Shown here: one piece after another, positions 1 to 8,148 of the stretch
How the letters are laid out: every line of letters begins with the position of its first letter
Numbering within the stretch: the first letter of the stretch is position 1
NCBI RefSeq assembly: GCF_902498195.1
Contig: NZ_CABVIY010000003.1
Coordinates: forward strand, 310,001-374,000
Length of the DNA stretch: 64,000 nucleotides
Reading direction: 5' to 3'
Source: Pseudomonas fluorescens
GTDB taxonomy: Bacteria > Pseudomonadota > Gammaproteobacteria > Pseudomonadales > Pseudomonadaceae
Translations under genes and position numbers: made by a program
Notes under the pieces: generated by a model
Told to the model about the DNA's origin: nothing
Seen by the model: only the letters and a program-made list of their open reading frames with translations
The model's database searches: none

Positions 1-3000
1 AGGTTGCTGAGCAGGCGCGAGGCATAGGGCTTGGCTTTGCATGGCGTCGCGACAGCGTTGGAGACCGCCACCGGGGAGGGCACGACCGTCGACGCTTGCA
101 GTGACTTCAGCAGGTCGGCCAGCCACTGCTCCGCACGGGCCTCGAACTCGGTGTCGCAATCGACTCGCTCCAGCAATCGCGTGGCTCCCAGCTCCTGGAG
201 GCGCTGATCGAGTTGTTTACCGTGCTGGCAGAACTGCTCGTAGTTCGGGTCACCCAGGGCCAGCACCGCGAAACGAAGGGACTCCAGGCGTGTCTCGGCA
301 CGGCTCAGGCTGTGCCAGAAACCTTCGCCGTTGTCTGGCGGATCGCCGTCACCGAAGGTGCTGCTGATCACGGCCAGGGTGCGGGTGCTGGCCAGTTTGC
401 TGGCCGGGAAATCGGCCATCGCGCTCAACTCGACGGCGATGCCGCCCTCGCGCAAGCGTGCGGCAAAACGTTCGGCCAGGGCTTCGGCGTTTCCGGTTTG
501 CGAGGCCCACAACAGCGTGACGGCCGCGGTGTTTACGGACGAATCAAGGCCGTCGGCAAGGGCTGGGGCCGCGCCCTCGACCCGGCTGAACAAACCGCCC
601 AGCACGCCATCGAGCCAGAGCCGGGTCTCGCTGGACATCGGCGCGCTGGCCGGCAGCACAGGCACGCCAGCGGCCACGCGGCCCGCGGTGGATTGCAGGC
701 CACTGACGAAACCGGCGAGGTACTGGCGCTCCTGTTCATTGAGCGTCGGCGGGGGCAGGCGACGGATGCCGGCGATATCGGCGAATGCCTCGATGCTCGA
801 CATGGCAAGTTCCTCTGGCAAGGGGGATACGGGGAGCGGTTCATCGGCCGGCGCGGGCACGTCGAGGAACTGGTGCTCGATCAGGGCGACCCGTTGCAGG
901 GCAACGGCGCAGAACTTGAATTCGGGCTGCAGCGAAATCGGGTCGACCGCATCATGGGTGACGGCGTTGATCGCCAGGTGTTCACCGAACACATCGTTCC
1001 AGTGAAAGGGCGCAAAGCAATTGCCCGGGCGCACCCGGTCGGTCAGCGCTGCCGGCAGCACGGCGCGGCCACGGGCGGAACGCACTTCGACGTGGTCCTT
1101 GTCGCGAATGCCCAAGCGCGCTGCATCGTCCGGATGAATCTCGATGAAGGGACCGGGGTTGAGTTTGTTGAGGGTCGCGACCTTGCCGGTCTTGGTCAGG
1201 GTGTGCCACTGATGCTGCAATCGGCCGGTGTTGAGGACAAAGGGAAACTGCTCGTCCGGCATTTCCGCCGGTGCCATGTGCGGGCGGGCGAGGAAGATGC
1301 CTTTGCCGCGCTCGGTGGGGAAAGCGATGGCTGGCGGGTTGCCGTCGGCGTCGATCCTGAGGGCCTGGCTCACGCCGTCGTTCAGGTAGCGAATCGGGTG
1401 GCGGTGCTGCGTATCGTTTTCAGCGCAGGGCCATTGCAGCGGTTGTTCCCGAAGGCGCGCATGGCTCGCACCGCGAATGTCATAGCCGGTCTTGGGATTC
1501 CAGGCGCGCTTGATCTCTTCAAACACGTCGCTGGCCGAGGTGTAGGTGAACGCATCCGCGAAGCCCATCGCGCACGCCACCCGGGCAATGATCTGCCAGT
1601 CGGCCAGGGCCTCGCCGGGTGGCTCGACCGCCTGTTGCATCAGCGTCAGGTTGCGTTCGGAGTTGATCATCACGCCTTCGGCTTCGGCCCAGAGTGCACC
1701 GGGCAGGAGGATGTCGGCGTAGCGGTTGGTCTCGGTGTCGAGGTAGGCATCCTGGGTGATGACCAGCTCGGCGCTGCGCAGGCCGTCGATCACGGTCTGG
1801 CGATTGGGCACCGACGCCACCGGGTTGGTGCAGATGATCCAGCAGGCCTTGATCCGTCCGTCGGCCATTTGCTCGAACAGGTCCACGGTGCCGCCGCCGA
1901 CACCGCGCGGCAGGCTGTCGCGCGGGATGTCCCACAGGTCCTCGATGAACGCCCGGTCCGCCTCGACCAGCGTTGAACGCTGGCCGGGCAGGCCGGGGCC
2001 CATGTAGCCCATTTCCCGACCGCCCATGGCATTTGGCTGTCCGGTCAGGGAGAACGGCCCGCTGCCTGGGCGGCAGATCGCGCCGGTGGCCAGGTGCAGG
2101 TTGCACAGGGCATTGGTGTTCCAGGTGCCGTGGGTGCTCTGGTTCAGGCCCATGGTCCAGCAGCTCATCCAGTCGGCTGCCTGACCAATCCAGTCGGCCG
2201 CCTGACGAATATCAGCTTCGGCAAGGCCCGTGAGTTCGGCGACTTTTTCCGGTGGGTAGTCTTCAAGGAACCCGGGCATGGCGTCCCAGCCTTCGGTGAA
2301 TGCGGCGATGAAATCCGGGTCGGTATGGCCGTTTTTCAGCAGCAGGTGCAGCAAGCCATTGAGCAGCGCCAGGTCGGTGCCCGGGCGGATTTGCAGGAAC
2401 AGCCCGGCCTTGTCCGCCGTGGCGCTGCGCCGAGGGTCGACCACGATCAGTCGCGCCCCGGCCTTGACCCGGTCCATCATGCGCAGGAACAGGATCGGGT
2501 GACAGTCGGCCATGTTGGCGCCGATCACGAAGAACAGATCCGCCTTGTCGAAGTCCTCATAGGAGCCGGGCGGCCCGTCGGAACCCAGCGACAGCTTGTA
2601 GCCGCTGCCTGCACTGGCCATGCACAGGCGTGAGTTGGATTCGATGTTAGGGGTGCGCACAAACCCCTTGGCCAGCTTGTTGATCAGGTATTGCGCTTCC
2701 AGCGACATTTGCCCGGAGACATAGAACGCCAGCGCGTCGGGCCCGTGGCTGTCGAGGATGCCGCGCAGCCGCCTGGCCGTTTCGTCGATGGCCTGGTCCA
2801 TGGCGACCCGGGCCGGTTCCTGACTGCGATCCTGACGCAGGAAAGCGCTTTCCATCCGCCCCGATTCGGCAATCGATTGCCCGCAGGTGGTGCCTTTGGT
2901 GCAGAGCCGACCGGCGTTCGTCGGGTGAGCCTTGTCGCCGACGACCTTGACCACCCGATTGCCCTCGACCTGCATGACGATGCCGCACCCCACACCACAA

Positions 3001-3035
3001 AAGGGGCATACGCTGCGTACGGTTTTGTCTGCCAT
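1..3035 (-). CDS. nasA: Assimilatory nitrate reductase fused to sulfite-reductase-type flavoprotein (3' end outside window)
   Basis: Reduces nitrate to nitrite in the cytoplasm for nitrogen assimilation. The 1011 codons seen run off the left edge. An N-terminal 4Fe-4S motif (Cys10, Cys13, Cys17, Cys45 in CPFCGVGC...LCTKG) begins a molybdopterin oxidoreductase domain, followed by the dinucleotide-binding region around residues 640-750. From about residue 836 a flavodoxin domain starts (LLWASQTGNAEALAER, later STFGDGDPP and ALGDPNYEQF). In Pseudomonas this fused form continues into a CysJ-like FAD/NAD(P)H reductase module of roughly 1350 residues in total; that part is not visible here. ATG at 3035 was chosen because the cysteine motif follows immediately; a GAGG lies directly upstream. 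The gene has its own sigma-54 promoter and leader, described separately. Family certain; electron-donor domain inferred. Confidence 0.93.
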   Translation of the reverse strand, partial: MADKTVRSVCPFCGVGCGIVMQVEGNRVVKVVGDKAHPTNAGRLCTKGTTCGQSIAESGRMESAFLRQDRSQEPARVAMDQAIDETARRLRGILDSHGPDALAFYVSGQMSLEAQYLINKLAKGFVRTPNIESNSRLCMASAGSGYKLSLGSDGPPGSYEDFDKADLFFVIGANMADCHPILFLRMMDRVKAGARLIVVDPRRSATADKAGLFLQIRPGTDLALLNGLLHLLLKNGHTDPDFIAAFTEGWDAMPGFLEDYPPEKVAELTGLAEADIRQAADWIGQAADWMSCWTMGLNQSTHGTWNTNALCNLHLATGAICRPGSGPFSLTGQPNAMGGREMGYMGPGLPGQRSTLVEADRAFIEDLWDIPRDSLPRGVGGGTVDLFEQMADGRIKACWIICTNPVASVPNRQTVIDGLRSAELVITQDAYLDTETNRYADILLPGALWAEAEGVMINSERNLTLMQQAVEPPGEALADWQIIARVACAMGFADAFTYTSASDVFEEIKRAWNPKTGYDIRGASHARLREQPLQWPCAENDTQHRHPIRYLNDGVSQALRIDADGNPPAIAFPTERGKGIFLARPHMAPAEMPDEQFPFVLNTGRLQHQWHTLTKTGKVATLNKLNPGPFIEIHPDDAARLGIRDKDHVEVRSARGRAVLPAALTDRVRPGNCFAPFHWNDVFGEHLAINAVTHDAVDPISLQPEFKFCAVALQRVALIEHQFLDVPAPADEPLPVSPLPEELAMSSIEAFADIAGIRRLPPPTLNEQERQYLAGFVSGLQSTAGRVAAGVPVLPASAPMSSETRLWLDGVLGGLFSRVEGAAPALADGLDSSVNTAAVTLLWASQTGNAEALAERFAARLREGGIAVELSAMADFPASKLASTRTLAVISSTFGDGDPPDNGEGFWHSLSRAETRLESLRFAVLALGDPNYEQFCQHGKQLDQRLQELGATRLLERVDCDTEFEARAEQWLADLLKSLQASTVVPSPVAVSNAVATPCKAKPYASRLLSN

Positions 3036-3067
3036 CCTCGACACCCTGCCAACACTTGATCAATCCA

Positions 3068-3126
3068 GAAACGCAAAAGGCGCCATGCGGCCCCTCCGTC
3101 GAAACGGGGAGCTACACGGCGCCTTT
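3068..3126 (-). terminator. Leader attenuator terminator upstream of nasA
   Basis: Arms AAAGGCGCC (3126-3118) and GGCGCCUUU (3084-3076) enclose an inner CCCC/GGGG stem, and the structure is followed by UUUUGCGUUU. It lies about 30 nt after the predicted start of transcription and before the nasA ATG, so it acts as an attenuator rather than an end-of-gene terminator. Confidence 0.7.
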
Positions 3127-3155
3127 GTCGTATATGTGCAATCTGCGTTGACTGC
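3068..3155 (-). promoter_or_regulatory. NasT/ANTAR two-hairpin antitermination leader of nasA
   Basis: Read as RNA on the minus strand. Hairpin 1 (3155-3138) has a 6-bp stem GCAGUC/GAUUGC closing hexaloop AACGCA. Hairpin 2 (3134-3113) has stem UAUACG/CGUGUA, one A·C mismatch and a C-G pair closing hexaloop AAAGGC. Both loops have A at position 1 and G at position 4, the ANTAR signature. Hairpin 2 shares AAAGGCGCC with the 5' arm of a terminator, so the two structures are mutually exclusive. This fits NasT antitermination: NasT binding stabilises hairpin 2 and lets transcription reach nasA. nasS/nasT are not in this window. Confidence 0.75.
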
Positions 3156-3167
3156 GTAGTGGGTGAT

Positions 3168-3183
3168 TGCAAGGGGCGGGCCA
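3168..3183 (-). promoter_or_regulatory. Sigma-54 promoter of nasA
   Basis: On the minus strand the sequence reads TGGCCCGCCCCTTGCA, a -24/-12 sigma-54 element with the correct 10 bp between GG and GC. It would start transcription near 3157, just before the first leader hairpin. Sigma-54 (NtrC) control of nitrate assimilation is established in Pseudomonas. Confidence 0.75.
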
Positions 3184-3303
3184 AAAGCGTTGAGGCAGAG
3201 CTGTAAAGGCTTTCCCGGCTGTCGGCGGTGACGAAGCAAGCGCTACATGCACTTTTTTATGGCGATGCTCAGGCTCGATGCACCAGTGGATGGCGACACC
3301 AAA

Positions 3304-3399
3304 CCCTGTGGGAGCGGGCTTGCTCGCGAAGGCGGTGTGTCAGGCAACTTTTACGGTGATTGATACACCTTCTTCGCGAGCAAGCCCGCTCCCACAGGG
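3304..3399. repeat. REPIN (GTGGGAGCGGGCTTGC-type REP pair)
   Basis: Two inverted copies of a REP core (TGTGGGAGCGGGCTTGCTCG and its complement) are separated by a short variable spacer. This is the common Pseudomonas dispersed repeat. It lies between the convergent/neighbouring nasA leader and the LysR gene. Confidence 0.9.
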
Positions 3400-3431
3400 G
3401 GCGGTGTTGCCGAACAGATCTCTAACATTCG

Positions 3432-4334
3432 CTAAGAGCCCCATCCCTCGCGCACCGCCCGCCGAATCCCTTCCAGCAACATCGCGAACGCCGGGTTGTC
3501 GTTGTTCTCGCGCCAGATCAGGTGCAGCTCGCTTTGCACCCCTTCGCCCAGGTCGATATCGCGGAACACCACGTGCTTGAACACCACGCTGGTGGCGCAG
3601 CGGGGCACGAGGGCCAGGCCCATGCCGGCGTTGACCAGGGCGAGGATGGTCAGGGACGAGCCCAGCCATTGCACGTAGTCCGGGGCGACCCGGGCCGAGC
3701 GCAGCATGCCGGTCAGCAGTTCGTTGAACGGCGGGTAGGCGGCGTGGGAGTACATCAGGAACGGTTGGGCGTCGAGGTCCTTGACCGACACCGTTTCGGC
3801 GCTGGCCAGTGGATGCGAGCTTGGCACCGCCAGCACAAAGGGCTCGCGCACCAGGCATTCGGTGGCGTAGCCGGGTTCCAGCAACGGCGCGCGGGCGATG
3901 CCCAGGTCGATGCGGCGGGCGCGCAGGGCTTCGTGCTGCTGGTAGGTGTTCATTTCCGACAGGTCGATTTTGACGTGGGGCTGTGTCAGTCGCGCCTCGG
4001 CAATGACTTTGGGCAGGAACTCGTACACGGCGCTGCCGACGAAGCTGATATTCACCGAGCCAATGTCGCCCTCGGCAAAACGCCGGGCGGTCACCGCAGC
4101 CTGCTGGGCGCGCTCCAGCAGGTTCTGCGCTTCGATGAAAAACGCCCGGCCGGCGGCCGTCAGGGCGACGCTGCGGGTGCTGCGGGTGAACAGCTCGACC
4201 CCCAGGTGATGCTCCAGCAACTGAATCTGCCGACTCAGCGGCGGCTGGGTCATGTTCAGCCGTTCGGCGGCACGGCGGAAATTCAGTTCGGTGGCCACGG
4301 TGGTGAAGCAGCGCAATTGCGTCAGTTCGAACAT
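3432..4334 (-). CDS. LysR-family transcriptional regulator (likely glucarate regulator)
   Basis: 300 residues, the usual LysR length. The N-terminal winged helix-turn-helix (residues about 1-60; LNFRRAAERLNMTQPPLSRQ) is followed by a periplasmic-binding-like effector domain. The start at 4334 (MFELTQLRCF) is preferred to an in-frame ATG 51 bp upstream because the LysR family always begins close to this motif. It is transcribed divergently from the glucarate transporter/gudD pair, so it most likely controls them and itself through the shared 134-bp intergenic region. The effector is not known from sequence; glucarate or a breakdown product is inferred from context. Confidence 0.9.
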   Translation of the reverse strand: MFELTQLRCFTTVATELNFRRAAERLNMTQPPLSRQIQLLEHHLGVELFTRSTRSVALTAAGRAFFIEAQNLLERAQQAAVTARRFAEGDIGSVNISFVGSAVYEFLPKVIAEARLTQPHVKIDLSEMNTYQQHEALRARRIDLGIARAPLLEPGYATECLVREPFVLAVPSSHPLASAETVSVKDLDAQPFLMYSHAAYPPFNELLTGMLRSARVAPDYVQWLGSSLTILALVNAGMGLALVPRCATSVVFKHVVFRDIDLGEGVQSELHLIWRENNDNPAFAMLLEGIRRAVREGWGS

Positions 4335-4337
4335 TGA

Positions 4338-4376
4338 TCTAATCCAGGTATCAATCGCATGCCAAGTTAGATTAGA
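4338..4376. promoter_or_regulatory. Candidate LysR operator between regulator and gud genes
   Basis: An inverted repeat, TCTAATC (4338-4344) and GATTAGA (4370-4376), lies in the divergent promoter region immediately upstream of the LysR start codon. Outer ATTGAT/ATCAAT bases extend the symmetry. LysR proteins normally bind such sites in their divergent promoter. Confidence 0.45.
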
Positions 4377-4468
4377 CGGGATCAATGTGCGCGTCCATCA
4401 TCGGCCCAGGCCTAAAAAGTCATCCCTAAAGCTTTCCACCAAAAAGAATAACGAACGGGAGTCGCCCC

Positions 4469-5854
4469 TTGAATAACGTCCTGAGCCCACCCGACCCGAA
4501 TGTGCTGGCCCGCGCGGCCGCGAAGGTCAAGCGTCATGTCCTGCCGCTGTTCGTGATCATGTTCATCGTCAACTACATCGACCGGGTCAACATCGGCTTC
4601 GTACGCAGTCACATGGAAACCGACCTGGGCATTGGCGCTGCCGCCTACGGCCTGGGTGCCGGGCTGTTTTTCGTCGGTTACGCGATCTTCGAAGTGCCGT
4701 CCAACCTGTTGCTGCAACGCTACGGCGCCCGCGCCTGGCTGACGCGGATTATGTTCACCTGGGGCGCGGCCGCCATGGCCATGGCCTTCGTGCGCGGTGA
4801 GACCAGTTTCTATGTGTTGCGCTTCATCCTCGGCGCTGCCGAGGCAGGCTTCTTTCCCGGCATCATTTATTACTTCACCCAGTGGCTGCCGTCGACCGAA
4901 CGCGGCAAGGCCATGGCGATCTTCCTCAGCGGCTCGGCCATCGCCTCGGTGATTTCCGGCCCGGTGTCCGGCGCGTTGCTCAATGTCAGCGGCCTGAGCC
5001 TGCATGGCTGGCAGTGGATGTTTCTGATCGAGGGCTTTGCGTCGATCGTGCTCTGCGGTTTCGTCTGGTTCTGGCTGCAATCCCATCCACGGGAAGCGAA
5101 GTGGTTGAGTGATGAAGAAAAATCCGCGCTGACCGCCGCCATCGCCCTGGAACAGCAGGCTCGCGACGCCAGCCATACGGTCAAGCCATCGATGTTCAAG
5201 CTGCTGGCCGACCGGCAGATCGCGCTGTTCTGCTTCATCTACTTCTCCATCGCCCTGACCATCTACGGTGCCACGTTCTGGCTGCCGAGCATGATCAAGA
5301 AAATGGGCAACCTCGGCGATTTCCAGGTCGGCCTGTTCAACTCCATTCCGTGGATCATCTCCATCGTTGCGATGTACGGCTTCGCCGCCATGGCCAGCAA
5401 GTGGAAATACCAGCAGGCCTGGGTCGCGGTGACGCTGGTGATCGCCTCGTTCGGCATGTTCATGTCCACCACCGGCGGGCCGGTCTTTGCCTTCGTCGCC
5501 ATCTGTTTTGCCGCCATCGGTTTCAAGGCCGCCTCGGCCTTGTTCTGGCCGATCCCGCAAGGCTATCTGGATGCCCGCATCGCAGCGGCGGTGATCGCGC
5601 TGATCAACTCCATCGGCAATCTCGGCGGCTTCGTCGCGCCGACCACCTTCGGCTTTCTGGAGCAGACCACCGGCTCCATCGAAGGCGGGCTGTACGGTCT
5701 GGCGGCCACCTCGCTGCTGGCGGCCATCGTGATCTTTTTCGCCCGCACCTCACCGCGTGGCAGCAGCCTGCTGTCGCCGGATGCAGACGTCATTGCCGAA
5801 AAGCCCATCAGTCATCAAGCCCTGAAATCTGAACCAACGGGAGCAGCCTCTTGA
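4469..5854 (+). CDS. MFS transporter, glucarate/galactarate type (GudP-like)
   Basis: 461-residue inner-membrane carrier of the anion:cation symporter branch of the major facilitator superfamily, with about 12 membrane segments and the early motif NYIDRVNIGF typical of sugar-acid and hexuronate permeases. The start is TTG at 4469, preceded by GGGAG with 7-8 nt spacing; no ATG fits. The stop overlaps the TTG of gudD in a TTGA overlap, so the two genes are translationally coupled. It probably imports D-glucarate for the next enzyme; the substrate is inferred from context. Confidence 0.88.
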   Translation: MNNVLSPPDPNVLARAAAKVKRHVLPLFVIMFIVNYIDRVNIGFVRSHMETDLGIGAAAYGLGAGLFFVGYAIFEVPSNLLLQRYGARAWLTRIMFTWGAAAMAMAFVRGETSFYVLRFILGAAEAGFFPGIIYYFTQWLPSTERGKAMAIFLSGSAIASVISGPVSGALLNVSGLSLHGWQWMFLIEGFASIVLCGFVWFWLQSHPREAKWLSDEEKSALTAAIALEQQARDASHTVKPSMFKLLADRQIALFCFIYFSIALTIYGATFWLPSMIKKMGNLGDFQVGLFNSIPWIISIVAMYGFAAMASKWKYQQAWVAVTLVIASFGMFMSTTGGPVFAFVAICFAAIGFKAASALFWPIPQGYLDARIAAAVIALINSIGNLGGFVAPTTFGFLEQTTGSIEGGLYGLAATSLLAAIVIFFARTSPRGSSLLSPDADVIAEKPISHQALKSEPTGAAS

Positions 5855-7125
5855 AAATCAAACGCGTCACCGTCACCCCCATCGCCTTCCGTGATCCGCC
5901 CTTGCTCAACGCCAGCGGCATCCACGAACCCTTCGCGCTGCGCTCGATCATCGAAATCGAGAGCGACAACGGCTACATCGGCCTGGGCGAGAGCTATGGC
6001 GACGCCCCGGCGCTGGCGATCCAGCAGCAATTGCAAAGCCAGCTGATCGGCCTTGATCCGTTCAACCTCAACCAACTGCGCGCCATCGTCCAGGCCACGG
6101 TGGCGGCGAACAAACCGGCGAGTATTGCCGGCGCGGAACTGGCCCCCGGTTCCCACGCCAGCAAAGCAGTGAGCAATGCCTATTCGGCGTTCGAAGTGGC
6201 GTTTCTCGATCTGCAAGCGCATTACCTGAACGTGCCCCTGGTGGACTTGCTGGGCGGGGCGATCCGCGACGAGATTCCGTTCAGCGCCTATCTGTTCTTC
6301 AAGTACGCCCGGCACGTCGATTCACCCTACAAGCCTGACAACTGGGGCGAGGCACTCAACGAAGAACAGATCGTCGCCCAGGCGCGGCGGATGATCGAGG
6401 CCTACGGCTTCAAGAGCATCAAGCTCAAGGCCGGCACACTGCCGCCGGAGCATGAAGTGTCATGCATCAAGGCGCTGAAAAAAGCCTTCCCGGGCTATCC
6501 GCTGCGCATCGACCCGAACGGCAACTGGTCTTTGGAGACCTCGATCCGCATGGCCGAACTGCTCGGTGACGACCTGCAATATTACGAAGACCCGACGCCG
6601 GGGCTGGAGGGCATGGCCGAGCTGCACAAGCGCACCGGGCTGCCGCTGGCGACCAACATGGTGGTCACCGACTTCGACGAGTTCCGCCGCAGCGTGGCGC
6701 AGAACAGCGTGCAGATCGTCCTCGCCGACCACCACTACTGGGGCGGCCTGCGCGACACCCAGGCGCTGGCGAAAATGTGCGACACCTTTGGCCTGGGCGT
6801 GTCCATGCATTCCAACTCGCACCTGGGCATCAGCCTGATGGCCATGGCCCATGTCGCGGCCGCGGTGCCTAACCTGGATTACGCCTGCGACACCCACTAC
6901 CCGTGGCAGGAACCGGATGAAGAGGTGATCAAGGGCGGCAAGCTGCCGATCGTCGACGGTTGCGTGAAGATCACCCGGGCGCCGGGATTGGGTCTGGAGC
7001 TGGACCAGGACCAGTTGGGCAAGCTGCATGACCAGTACCTGACGTGCGGCATTCGCCAGCGCGACGATGTGAAGCAGATGCAGCGGTACAAGGCGGACTG
7101 GAAGGCGGTCAAGCCACGGTTTTGA
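5851..7125 (+). CDS. gudD: Glucarate dehydratase (enolase superfamily)
   Basis: Dehydrates D-glucarate to 5-keto-4-deoxy-D-glucarate. 424 residues. The enolase-superfamily catalytic set is present: KxK in KSIKLKAG, metal ligands in RIDPNGNW and YYEDPTPG, an Asn in ATNMVVTDF, Asp in LADHHYWGG, and the general-base His in HSNSHLGISL. The start is TTG at 5851 with the upstream context AACGGGAG, nearly the same as that of the transporter. The usual downstream steps (5-keto-4-deoxyglucarate dehydratase and 2-ketoglutarate semialdehyde dehydrogenase) are not adjacent and must be encoded elsewhere. Confidence 0.95.
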   Translation: MKIKRVTVTPIAFRDPPLLNASGIHEPFALRSIIEIESDNGYIGLGESYGDAPALAIQQQLQSQLIGLDPFNLNQLRAIVQATVAANKPASIAGAELAPGSHASKAVSNAYSAFEVAFLDLQAHYLNVPLVDLLGGAIRDEIPFSAYLFFKYARHVDSPYKPDNWGEALNEEQIVAQARRMIEAYGFKSIKLKAGTLPPEHEVSCIKALKKAFPGYPLRIDPNGNWSLETSIRMAELLGDDLQYYEDPTPGLEGMAELHKRTGLPLATNMVVTDFDEFRRSVAQNSVQIVLADHHYWGGLRDTQALAKMCDTFGLGVSMHSNSHLGISLMAMAHVAAAVPNLDYACDTHYPWQEPDEEVIKGGKLPIVDGCVKITRAPGLGLELDQDQLGKLHDQYLTCGIRQRDDVKQMQRYKADWKAVKPRF

Positions 7126-7146
7126 TGAGCATGTAGCAACCTTTGG

Positions 7147-7183
7147 TCCGGGAAGCGTGGTCGCGCTTGCCCGGATTTTTTTT
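7147..7183 (+). terminator. Rho-independent terminator after gudD
   Basis: TCCGGGAAGCG and CGCTTGCCCGGA form a stem with one bulge around a short loop, followed by eight T. It lies 20 bp past the gudD stop. Confidence 0.8.
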
Positions 7184-7202
7184 GTCCCGGGAGTATCAGC
7201 CA

Positions 7203-7304
7203 CTGTAGGAGCTGCCGAAGGCTGCGATCTTTTGACTTTGCTTTTAAAGATCAAAAGATCGCAGCCTCGTTGCACTCGGCAGCTCCTGCACAGCTCCTAC
7301 ACAG
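7203..7304. repeat. Inverted repeat, CTGTAGGAGCTG...GCTGCGATCTTTTGA family
   Basis: Second repeat family of this genome: CTGTAGGAGCTGCCGAAGG, then AGGCTGCGATCTTTTGA, a central AT-rich turn, and the inverted complement ending in CAGCTCCTAC. It is distinct in sequence from the GTGGGAGCGGGC REPINs. Other copies lie at 11191 and 26690. Confidence 0.85.
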
Positions 7305-7307
7305 CTT

Positions 7308-8096
7308 TTACAGACCATCCGCCAGCGCCTTGAGGTATTCGGGGTTGTCGCTGATCGAGTTGTGCCCCGTGTCCGGGATCACTCGCAGTGTTGCCACTCC
7401 CGCCGGGAAATGGCTGAACAGTCGCCGGGTACTTGCAGCCGGAATCACTTCATCCTGCTCGGCAGCGATCAGCCGCGTCGGCACCGCGATGTGCTCGGCA
7501 TAACGCCAGGATTCGAATGTGTCCTGCAACAGCCACTGCACCGGAAACCAGCGGAACTGACGGGCCGCGAGTTCCACAAGGCTGTTGTAAGGCGTGATCA
7601 GCAGCAGCTGCGCCGCCGGCCGGACACTGGCCAGGCGCACGGCGACGCCCGACCCCAGGCTGCGCCCGACCACGACAACCTGCGGATGCTCGGCATAGAC
7701 CTTGTCGAACAAGGCCATGGCATCGCGGGCAAGTGCTTCTTCGCTGGGGGCGCCACTGCTGCCGCCGTAGCCGCGGTAGTGCATGAAAAACAGGGCGTGT
7801 TCAGGGAACGCCTGTTCGAACGCCGGCAAGCTGCGCGAGACATCCTCGGCGTTGCCGCCAAAGTAGATCAGCGCCTTGGCACCCCGGTGCGGCCGGGTCG
7901 AAACCAGGACCTGCGCATCGTCGACCGATAGCGTCAGCAGCGCCGCCGTCGAGCCGGTGGCGCGGGGTTGCGGGTAGTAGATGAGGGCGCGCTGAAACAC
8001 GAACAGCGCCGCACAGACCGCCAGGTACAGCGATGCGAGGATGACGACGATTAACATCAGGGTCCGGGACATTCGGCTAACGTTAGTGGGCGGCAT
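7308..8096 (-). CDS. Alpha/beta hydrolase with N-terminal membrane anchor (BEM46/ABHD13-like)
   Basis: 262 residues from ATG 8096, chosen because GGAG lies 6 nt upstream; an in-frame ATG at 8159 lacks one. A hydrophobic segment at about residues 10-33 anchors the protein in the inner membrane. The hydrolase domain follows, with nucleophile elbow VGRSLGSG, acid in AAEQDEVIP and His in DTGHNSIS. The substrate is unknown; the family includes serine hydrolases of unclear role. It is divergent from the carrier gene, with 52 bp between starts. Confidence 0.85.
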   Translation of the reverse strand: MPPTNVSRMSRTLMLIVVILASLYLAVCAALFVFQRALIYYPQPRATGSTAALLTLSVDDAQVLVSTRPHRGAKALIYFGGNAEDVSRSLPAFEQAFPEHALFFMHYRGYGGSSGAPSEEALARDAMALFDKVYAEHPQVVVVGRSLGSGVAVRLASVRPAAQLLLITPYNSLVELAARQFRWFPVQWLLQDTFESWRYAEHIAVPTRLIAAEQDEVIPAASTRRLFSHFPAGVATLRVIPDTGHNSISDNPEYLKALADGL

Positions 8097-8148
8097 GGAC
8101 GGCTCCGGGTTGCCGTCCAAGTGTAGCTGGCGGTAAAGGAGGGCACCG

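Noticed and set aside
213..1976. Long plus-strand open frame of 587 codons
   Set aside because: It is antisense to nasA; glycine/arginine/histidine-rich shadow sequence of a high-GC gene, with no ribosome site.
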